Below, in pieces: positions 57,738-64,000 of a stretch of DNA of 64,000 nt. The position numbers and the translations under genes were made by a program. The notes under the pieces are model-generated. The model had not been told where the DNA came from, searched no databases, and saw nothing but the letters and a program-made list of their open reading frames with translations. Every line of letters starts with the position of its first letter. Position 1 is the first letter of the stretch. Source of the stretch: Flavobacterium cellulosilyticum (GTDB lineage Bacteria; Bacteroidota; Bacteroidia; Flavobacteriales; Flavobacteriaceae); the NCBI RefSeq assembly GCF_004349355.1, contig NZ_SMFK01000014.1, positions 45,972 to 109,971 on the forward strand, given 5' to 3'.

Positions 57738-58724
57738 TTAATCCCATTCCAAAAGACTACGTTCCTCCCAATACGATTTTGGATTGGTTGTTAATAATTT
57801 TAGTTGATTCATTTCTGTTGAAGTAAAAGTCAACTTTTTATCTAATGCTTTTAGATTTTGTTCCAATTGTTTCGTGTCCGATGCACCACTTAAAACATAG
57901 GTTGGATTGATGCTTTCCATTACAAAACGTAGAGCGATGGCGTCAATACCAACTTTGTATTTTTTAGAAAGCTTATCTAATATGGGAAAGACTGTTTCGT
58001 TTTCTATATTGAAGACTCTACCGTTAGCCAAAGCTTCTTTGATGATAATTGTTTTATTTTTGGAATGTAATATAGTTAATATGTCAAAAGTAGATTGCTC
58101 TAGAATATTATAAGTGACTTGAAAACTATCAAATAAATAGTCGTCATCAACTTTGATAGTCATAGCTTCGAGTAGGATTTCGTTTTGATTAGCACCACTT
58201 GTAGAGATTCCAATTTGAAGGCTATTATTTTTTTTAATCGTGTGCAATTGTTTTAGTACGGCTTCATTTTTTAAGATACCACTTTCTAAAGTAGCCGAAT
58301 GGACTTGATATATTTTTAAATCGGGTAATAGTGATTGAGATACTTTCCATTGTTCGAGTAATTTCTCAAGAGAATGTTCTTTTACTTCATGCTTTCCTTT
58401 GTATCCTAATTCCCAATTGGCAACATAAGTATAGCCCCATTTGGTACTTAAAATCACATCCGAATGTTTTCTGTCTGTTTTCCAATCAATTAAATACGAC
58501 TCACCTTTGCCATATGAAGGTGCGGTATCAAAATAACGCACACCCTTTTTATACGCAAAATCCAATACTTTAAAAGCATTTTCTCGGAATGCTTTTTCTG
58601 ATTTATCGATAGCATGATTTTCCCGAATATTGATGTATTCAGGTCTACCCAAGGCTGCTAATCCGATTCCTATTTTAGTTGTGATTGTCAATTCAATTCT
58701 GTTTAAAGGATTTTTAAAAAACAA
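57738..58724 (-). CDS. Aldo/keto reductase
   Basis: Cytoplasmic NADPH-dependent aldo/keto reductase of 328 residues with a TIM barrel. The catalytic tetrad can be placed: Asp and Tyr in YFDTAPSYGKGE, Lys in LSTKWGY and His in IYQVHSA. The C-terminal cofactor-binding segment is seen in RFVMESINPTYVLSGAS. The family reduces carbonyls or oxidises sugar alcohols; L-fucose and galactose dehydrogenase relatives look alike, so the substrate is open. The neighbours are decayed genes and give no hint. Confidence 0.9.
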   Translation of the reverse strand: MFFKNPLNRIELTITTKIGIGLAALGRPEYINIRENHAIDKSEKAFRENAFKVLDFAYKKGVRYFDTAPSYGKGESYLIDWKTDRKHSDVILSTKWGYTYVANWELGYKGKHEVKEHSLEKLLEQWKVSQSLLPDLKIYQVHSATLESGILKNEAVLKQLHTIKKNNSLQIGISTSGANQNEILLEAMTIKVDDDYLFDSFQVTYNILEQSTFDILTILHSKNKTIIIKEALANGRVFNIENETVFPILDKLSKKYKVGIDAIALRFVMESINPTYVLSGASDTKQLEQNLKALDKKLTFTSTEMNQLKLLTTNPKSYWEERSLLEWD

Positions 58725-58865
58725 AAATAGTCAAACTAAAAACATCATGAGCGCTAATATTTAATGTTTATAATTTACGGGTTGTTTTTGAAGGAATAAA
58801 TAGCAACACGCATTAATTACTATTTGTATCTTCTAAATTTTTGATAAATAGTTTGTATTCACATT

Positions 58866-59079
58866 TTAGCAGGAAACACTCAAAACATTGACTTCGTCGA
58901 ATTTTATTTCGGTGTCAGCAGGGGGAAGTTCGCTTTGGTCGGATGGAATTCCGTTAATGTAGGTTTGTGTACGCTCTCAAATTCCTTTTGCATATAAAAC
59001 TGCAGTTGCAAAAGAATCAGCTATCTCCATGAAGTATAAATTATATTTTTCGTCCAAGGCAATTTGATTAAACTAATAT
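58866..59079 (-). pseudogene. Protein-like remnant next to the injection-system genes
   Basis: A minus-strand frame of about 70 codons, interrupted by one TGA, reads like protein (MEIADSFATAVLYAKGI before the stop; YINGIPSDQSELPPADTE and KFDEVNVLSVSC after it) and ends at a TAA at 58866-58868. It starts 11 bases past the tube gene stop. I do not recognise the family; it may belong to the injection-system operon or to another lost gene. The rest of 58725-58865 shows nothing. Confidence 0.4.
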
Positions 59080-59089
59080 AATTAAATAT

Positions 59090-59553
59090 TTATTTATTAA
59101 CTATGTTTAAACCTTCATGTGCAATTTCTATGGTTTCAACTGCGACCTCATTACCATCTGATTTCAAATCAGTTCCAGTAACTTTGGTAGGCCATGCATT
59201 TTGTAAAGTCCAGGTCATTGTTGGATTCCCACCTTCATCTATTAAATTAATAGTTATGGTAGTCCGTTTAACAGTGTTCATTTTTACGGTAGTATACCAT
59301 TCGATAAATAGGTTGTCTTTTATAAAGACACCTTTTTTTAGCGTTATATTTCCAAATTTCACTAATCCGGGCATCTTTTGATTAGAAAAAATAGGGTATC
59401 CCCATGTCGGTATTCTATAATTTGTCCCTCAACATCTAATCCAGAAACTTCCTGAAACGAGGCGTATTGCATTTCTCCACCTAAATGTACTGTGAAGTAA
59501 AATTTAGAAATGGGCCATAAATTTTCACTTTGTTTTGATCCGTCGTCTGCCAT
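59090..59553 (-). pseudogene. Contractile injection system tube protein (gp19-like), frameshifted
   Basis: Two overlapping frames together give one complete tail-tube protein of the T4 gp19-like family, as found in extracellular contractile injection systems of Bacteroidota. The 5' part (59553 down to about 59385) encodes MADDGSKQSENLWPISKFYF to GLDVEGQIIEYRHGD. After a one-base shift near 59385 the other frame continues with PIFSNQKMPGLVKFGN and ends with SDGNEVAVETIEIAHEGLN. Without the shift the protein ends after 63 residues. Adjacent sheath debris argues for true decay rather than a read error. Confidence 0.8.
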
Positions 59554-59582
59554 GATTATTTTTTTAAAGAATTAGTAGGCTA

Positions 59583-59738
59583 TTATGATTTTTGTTGTTG
59601 CTGTTGAAAGGTAATTACAATAAATTCGGCTTTCTCAGTATAACCTATAAAGGCTGGAATTGCGGTTTCGACCGCCACAACTTAATTGGGGACTGCGATT
59701 TTATCATTTATATAAACCCCTGGTGTTTGTAATGCCAT
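59583..59738 (-). pseudogene. Remnant of a contractile injection system sheath gene
   Basis: The frame from ATG 59738 reads MALQTPGVYINDKIAVPN, a stop at 59682-59684, then VVAVETAIPAFIGYTEKAEF and a short tail rich in glutamine, ending at 59583. The words TPGVY and VETAIPAFIGYTEKAE are the N-terminal signature of phage-like tail sheath proteins. The tail EFIVITFQQQ resembles a sheath C-terminus, so the several hundred residues between were probably removed by one internal deletion. It precedes the tube gene in the usual sheath-tube order. The 259 bases from 59739 to 59997 hold nothing I can support. Confidence 0.75.
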
Positions 59739-59997
59739 AATTTTTTGTAAATAGAATAGTAGTCTTATCAAAGAAAGGCAATTCCAATTTTAGGAATAAA
59801 CAGGAATTAAAATTTGACCTACAAAACTGAATTTAAGCATCCTAAGCTCATACTATCAAAAATAAGAAAGATAGAAATGGGTTGTTAGGAAAAGAGGGAA
59901 AATAGTTATGAACTAGAAAAATGTGAAACGGTATGGCTACGAGAAAGCCAAGGTGTAATTCAATTATAAATAAATAGAAATAGGAGTGTAAGTAATA

Positions 59998-60786
59998 TTA
60001 CACTTTATATTTTATCAGCTCCAATAGACTATCCATAGTACTTGGCATATTGAACATTTCAATATTCTTGGGGTTAGCATCCTTATTATATGCAATAGCA
60101 CCAATATAATTTTGAGCAATTTCAAAACTATTTACTTGCCAGTATTCTGAAGTTTTAATTAATTTGGAATTTAAATTATGATGGCCATCCAAACAAGGAA
60201 AGTTCTTAAATTCATCATCGATACCCTTACCCAATGCTTTCACAAAGGCTTCTTTTCGTGTCCATGAAGTGTAAAAAGCGAGTTTTTTATTATTAGCATT
60301 TTGGATTGCCGAAATTTCTTTTTCATTAAAGATTGCCGAAAGAAGGGTTGTAAAGTCAAAATTATCAGAAATATGTTCTATATCGATACCCACTTCGCTT
60401 TTGGAAATGGCAATAACTGCAATGTCTTCAGAATGTGAAATATTAAAACAAAACCAAGGATGGGAGTCTAAATACGGTTTTTTGTTAGGACGATAGTCTA
60501 GAGAAATATTTTTTGCATCTAAATTTGTAAATGCTGCTATAACAAATTTTAGAATCGACCTGCAAATAATGAATCGGTTTTTATCTTTTTCACTGTAGAA
60601 TCTATCAGCTCTGTTAAGCTCATTATTATTCAGAAAATTGGATAAATAAGGTGAGAAGGCTATAAAATTGGGCAAATAAATAGTATAAATTATTATATCA
60701 TTTTCATTTAGAGCATACTCTTTCCTAGGCGGTAAACTAACGCCCTTGATATTTGAAAAAGTAATAAAGAGATTAGATGTTTGCAT
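59998..60786 (-). CDS. 4'-phosphopantetheinyl transferase (Sfp type)
   Basis: Cytoplasmic enzyme of 262 residues that loads the phosphopantetheine arm of coenzyme A onto carrier proteins, here surely those of the nonribosomal peptide synthetase at the right edge. The family motifs are complete: FNISHSEDIAVIAIS, GIDIEH with the magnesium-binding acids, and SWTRKEAFVKALGKG. The start overlaps the end of a decayed thioesterase by 14 bases. This is the intact copy; a ruined copy lies at 62440-62889 directly behind the intact thioesterase. Confidence 0.93.
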   Translation of the reverse strand: MQTSNLFITFSNIKGVSLPPRKEYALNENDIIIYTIYLPNFIAFSPYLSNFLNNNELNRADRFYSEKDKNRFIICRSILKFVIAAFTNLDAKNISLDYRPNKKPYLDSHPWFCFNISHSEDIAVIAISKSEVGIDIEHISDNFDFTTLLSAIFNEKEISAIQNANNKKLAFYTSWTRKEAFVKALGKGIDDEFKNFPCLDGHHNLNSKLIKTSEYWQVNSFEIAQNYIGAIAYNKDANPKNIEMFNMPSTMDSLLELIKYKV

Positions 60787-61175
60787 GTTTTTTATTTAAA
60801 ATATCCTGAATCATTTGTATTAATTCTTTGTCATTTGAAGAATCTAAAATGCCAAAATGGTCGTTATGAATCTTATTACCATTAAATACCGCTTTTTTCC
60901 ATCGAAATTTTGTTGGGTTTGTTTTATCGTGTTCATCATATTTTGATCGAATAAAATCCAAGTCAAAGTATTGTTTATTTATACGGTAGCGATCTATATT
61001 TCCTTTAGATTTAGCATTAGCTTCTATATAATGTTTAAGTATTAATGCATCTTGTTCCATCATTGTGCTGCTCAGACTAAAATACTTATTTAATTGGCAA
61101 TCTTTTTTTTATGAATATGATTCTTAAATACCTTCCATCCAATTAATATTTCCTTTGAGAAATCGATCTTTCCAC
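60773..61175 (-). pseudogene. Decayed C-terminal end of a second synthetase thioesterase
   Basis: A 96-codon open frame (60773-61063) ends in QDILNKKHANI. It matches the last quarter of the intact thioesterase, which ends QDILDQRHANV; the stretches FRWKKAVFNG and LGWKKAALKG correspond. Upstream, past a stop and frameshift, the same homology continues: EILIGWKVFKNHIHKKK against the intact EMLMSWKAFKKRINAKK. The catalytic serine region is missing, so it cannot work. It is the partner half of a duplicated thioesterase-transferase module. The 156 bases beyond it, up to the GT61 gene, show nothing. Confidence 0.8.
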
Positions 61176-61331
61176 ATTTGCCATTATAATATCAAACTAA
61201 TTTTCCTCCTTCAAAAAGCAACAAAACTACCAAAAGAATATTCCGCTAAAGTATAGGAAAACATTTATCAAAAATCAAAATCCACTTTTTATAATTTTAT
61301 AAATTAAAAAAATATATTTCCAATTTTTGTA

Positions 61332-62405
61332 TTAAATTGAAGGAAATAATTCCATCGTCCTTTCAACTTCTTCAAAATTAATATAAAATCCTTGTTCCTT
61401 AGGAATTCCTACAATAAATCCATAATTAATGTCTTCCATATCTGTTATCACTTTCATAGCACCTACAAAACGGTATGGAGGCTGGAGCATTATTACGGAA
61501 GCACCTGGTTGAAGTACAACAAATCCGTGTGCCATTTGACTACCTTCAATTCCGATAAGAATTTTAGCTCCTACACAGGCAGAAATAATTTCAGTTGCAG
61601 TTTGGGTGGTTACATCCACTATCCGAAATCCGTATTTATCACGAAGCTTTTCGGCTATTTCCATCTCATTAATCATTATACGAATGTCACCCGAATCACG
61701 GCGCAAAATAAATACTCCTGGATGTGATATTCCTGGAAACCTAGACAACAATTTATTTCGATTAGCTGAAAACCTTTCATGCTTACCTATATTGTTGCAC
61801 CAGTTATCATCAAAGAATATGGCTTTTTTCATAAATGCTGCATTGGTTCTGATTGGATTCATTTCTAATGCATTCTCATATTCAGGTGTATGTGAGAATG
61901 CAAAGATATTTGTAGTCACAGGATCACCTACAGACGCAGCTAATTGATACAATGGACAATCATCAACTAACCAAGAATAAAAATAATAATTGCCATTATA
62001 TGAATTATAAATTGATGCATTATCTATTTCGGTATCTATTATAATAGGTGGAAAAAAATACTTTCTAGTACTAAGTTTTGAGCAATGGTGAAATACAAAT
62101 CGATGTAAATCTTTATAAATGGAACCATCAATCATCCAAGTATTTTTCAACATATAGGCACGTGTCGGTTCATTTTTTGTTGCCCCCCCCAGCATTATAG
62201 AAATTGGATTTTCGAATTCAGTATGAGTTATACGATCAAGCTGACCATCTAGAAAAAAGGCCTTTGGTGAAATAGTTATATTTCCAGGCTCAATTTCCCA
62301 AGATTTTACTGCAAGGCTTTCAAGATTTTTTCCTTGACGTAACATCATATGAGATTTATGTATTCTTTTAAGGTATTTTGTATATCCAATTGGTGTAATT
62401 TTCAT
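61332..62405 (-). CDS. GT61-family glycosyltransferase (DUF563)
   Basis: Protein of 357 residues with the DUF563/GT61 core in its C-terminal half. The typical stretch starts at GVFILRRDSGDIR and passes through RDKYGFRIVDVTTQTATE to GIEGSQMAHGFVVLQPGASV. No signal peptide is seen, so it is cytoplasmic. Bacterial members are often labelled capsular polysaccharide biosynthesis proteins, but no such cluster is present here. It is wedged between the two thioesterase-transferase modules, so it may have moved with the duplication or decorate the synthetase product. Donor and acceptor are unknown. Confidence 0.8.
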   Translation of the reverse strand: MKITPIGYTKYLKRIHKSHMMLRQGKNLESLAVKSWEIEPGNITISPKAFFLDGQLDRITHTEFENPISIMLGGATKNEPTRAYMLKNTWMIDGSIYKDLHRFVFHHCSKLSTRKYFFPPIIIDTEIDNASIYNSYNGNYYFYSWLVDDCPLYQLAASVGDPVTTNIFAFSHTPEYENALEMNPIRTNAAFMKKAIFFDDNWCNNIGKHERFSANRNKLLSRFPGISHPGVFILRRDSGDIRIMINEMEIAEKLRDKYGFRIVDVTTQTATEIISACVGAKILIGIEGSQMAHGFVVLQPGASVIMLQPPYRFVGAMKVITDMEDINYGFIVGIPKEQGFYINFEEVERTMELFPSI

Positions 62406-62439
62406 TTTTTTTATGATTTAATTAGACTTTATTTTATAA

Positions 62440-62889
62440 CCATTTTTTTATGCTTAAGACCTTGTAAAAGGCTTCTTTACGTGTTTGTATGCTGTGAAAA
62501 GTATGGTTTTATTGTAGTATTTTGAAGGATTTATACTTCCTCTATGATCGTAAATATGTTTTAGAGAATTTACAAAATCATAATTTTCAGTAATGTAATT
62601 ATCTAGATAATCACTTCCAATTTAGCTAAAACAGTTTTTTTTTACATAATCATTTATTTTTTATATTATTAATTGGTTTAAAAGCGTGTCCTATTTTAAG
62701 ATCTTTAAAAATAAGGTTCATATTAATTTCGAAAGCATTTATCTGAATTTTAAAACCAATGTACAATTAATAAATAGGTTTAATTCTTTTTCTTGTAAAA
62801 GCAATCGGCTCTGTTCATCTGTTTAGAAATAAGAAATTAGCTAAATAGGATGGTAAGTCGTTATTAATGATTAAATTATACGTTTGCAT
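62440..62889 (-). pseudogene. Decayed second 4'-phosphopantetheinyl transferase
   Basis: From ATG 62889 the frame gives MQTYNLIINND, then after a deletion LPSYLANFL, NRADCFYKKK, ITENYDFVNSLKHIYD and finally TRKEAFYKVL, spread over several frames with stops. The intact enzyme has MQTSNLFI, FSPYLSNFL, NRADRFYSEK, ISDNFDFTTLLSAIFN and TRKEAFVKAL in the same order. The start overlaps the thioesterase stop by 14 bases, exactly as in the intact copy at 60786. It makes no functional enzyme. Confidence 0.8.
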
Positions 62890-64000
62890 GTCTTTGGTCT
62901 AGAATATCCTGAAGCATACGAGCCAATATTTTATCGTTAGGCGGCTCTACAATATCTAAATGATCTCCTGGAATATTATGAATCCGAACACCTTTTAATG
63001 CTGCCTTTTTCCAACCTAAATGTGTAGGATCTAATTTATGGTTTGTGTCATCCTTTGCACGGAATAAATCTACTTCAAAATTCTGAGGTACAAGGTGGTA
63101 CAAGTCAGTTATTTTACTTACCATACTATCAGCAACAATAAATTCTTCAAGGGCTAATACTTCTTGTTCAGTCATTGTATTGTTCTGATCAAAATGTGTT
63201 TTTAATAGATACTCTTTTTTCGCATTAATGCGCTTCTTAAAAGCCTTCCAACTCATGAGCATTTCCAATAAAAAATCGAATCTTCTACGAGTACGATCCA
63301 AATATCTAATTATTTTTTTTTGTTGAACTGTAGGATAATAATATGATGAGTCGACATAAGTATCTAGTAATGCTGACAAGCTAACTGTTTTTCCTTGTTC
63401 TTTTAATTGACGCGTCATTTCAAAGGCAACGATACCACCAAAAGAAAAACCAGCCAAAGCATAGGGACCTTTCGGATTTATTTTTGTAATTGCATCTACA
63501 TAATGAGCTGCCATGGCTTCTATGGATTCATACCAGTTATCATAGCCATTTGGACCTATACCTTGAATACCGTAAACAGGTTGATCTTCATCAAAGTATT
63601 TAATCACATTTAAAAAATTTAAGATATTAAGTCCTGCTCCATGAACCATAAAAAGAGGGGGTTTATTCCCTTTAGGTTTAATAGGAATTAAGCAATCAGA
63701 TGATATTTTGCTATCAATGTTTAGTAGTTTGGCAAATTCAAATACAGTAGAATGTTGAAATAATGCAGAAAGAGGAATCCGTTTACCCGTTTTTTTCTCA
63801 ATCTTAAACATGACATTCACAGCCTTTATTGAATGACCACCCAATTCAAAGAAGTTACTAAAAATATCAATCTGCTCAATGTTTAAGCTTTCTTTCCAAA
63901 TATCAGCTACTAACTTCTCTGCTTCTGTGCGAGGAGCGGTATATTCTTGTTTAGTACTATTCTTGTTGTTGGATTTATATTCTAATAATGCCTTACGGTC
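62876..64000 (-). CDS. Nonribosomal peptide synthetase, C-terminal carrier and thioesterase domains (partial)
   Basis: The frame is open to the right edge of the window, so only the last 374 residues of a large synthetase are seen. A carrier protein domain is present, with the phosphopantetheine serine in NFFELGGHSIKA (near residue 56 of the visible part). It is followed by a type I thioesterase with the oxyanion strand PLFMVHGAG and the nucleophile serine in GFSFGG, and a histidine region near NIPGDHLDIVEPP. The thioesterase releases the finished peptide by hydrolysis or cyclisation. The apparent start at 63844 inside LGG is not a real start. The peptide cannot be predicted without the upstream modules. 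Confidence 0.92.
   Translation of the reverse strand, partial: DRKALLEYKSNNKNSTKQEYTAPRTEAEKLVADIWKESLNIEQIDIFSNFFELGGHSIKAVNVMFKIEKKTGKRIPLSALFQHSTVFEFAKLLNIDSKISSDCLIPIKPKGNKPPLFMVHGAGLNILNFLNVIKYFDEDQPVYGIQGIGPNGYDNWYESIEAMAAHYVDAITKINPKGPYALAGFSFGGIVAFEMTRQLKEQGKTVSLSALLDTYVDSSYYYPTVQQKKIIRYLDRTRRRFDFLLEMLMSWKAFKKRINAKKEYLLKTHFDQNNTMTEQEVLALEEFIVADSMVSKITDLYHLVPQNFEVDLFRAKDDTNHKLDPTHLGWKKAALKGVRIHNIPGDHLDIVEPPNDKILARMLQDILDQRHANV

Noticed and set aside
61392..61947. Two plus-strand frames of 111 and 113 codons
   Set aside because: Both are antisense to the GT61 core motifs.
1..64000. Search for CRISPR arrays, tRNA or rRNA genes, intact transposases and integrases
   Set aside because: No regularly spaced repeats, cloverleaf-like sequences, rRNA signatures or intact transposase or integrase frames were seen by eye; a covariance-model scan could still find small RNAs.

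Overview
The window is AT-rich DNA from a member of the Bacteroidota, most likely a Flavobacterium-like organism. The evidence is paired SusC/SusD outer-membrane genes, a one-protein hybrid two-component regulator, lipoprotein signals with a cysteine, a Bacteroidota-type promoter word (TAnnTTTG) and a sodium-pumping NQR operon. No rRNA, tRNA, CRISPR array or intact insertion sequence was seen.

Positions 232-21148 hold a polysaccharide utilisation locus (PUL 1). It has a SusC with an N-terminal STN signalling domain, a SusD, and seven exported glycoside hydrolases: GH27, a double GH43, GH51, GH127/146, GH39 and two GH2. This set points to arabinose- and galactose-rich plant glycans (pectic arabinan, arabinogalactan or hydroxyproline-rich glycoproteins). 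No regulator lies inside the window; the STN domain suggests a sigma/anti-sigma pair to the left. A short tail of a second GH127/146 gene survives between GH39 and the first GH2, and another decayed coding stretch follows the last GH2.

Positions 21770-30415 carry two DUF1080 proteins, a sugar isomerase/epimerase-like TIM barrel, an MFS transporter, a Gfo/Idh/MocA oxidoreductase, a ThuA-like protein and a TonB-dependent receptor. Together they look like a redox-based glycoside-cleaving (3-keto-sugar) pathway.

Positions 30592-48133 are PUL 2: a hybrid two-component sensor/regulator, SusC/SusD, a LamG-type surface lipoprotein, GH130, an MFS transporter, a GH13 enzyme and two lipoproteins that I cannot assign to a known family. 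Two copies of the palindrome GTGTACAC, 21 bp apart, sit in front of this SusC and are a good candidate operator. The GH130, MFS and one unknown gene overlap end to start.

Positions 48290-55998 hold a CBS-domain protein and a tiny four-cysteine membrane protein that may be the NQR maturation factor. On the minus strand follow nqrABCDEF and apbE, a complete Na+-translocating NADH:quinone reductase with its flavin transferase.

Positions 56000-64000 are a gene graveyard mixed with live genes. It contains a small repeat protein, an aldo/keto reductase, the wreck of a contractile injection system (deleted sheath gene and frameshifted tube gene), a 4'-phosphopantetheinyl transferase, a GT61-type glycosyltransferase and the 3' end of a nonribosomal peptide synthetase that runs off the right edge. 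The synthetase thioesterase and the phosphopantetheinyl transferase are present as two duplicated thioesterase-transferase modules. In each module a different half has decayed, so one working copy of each gene remains.
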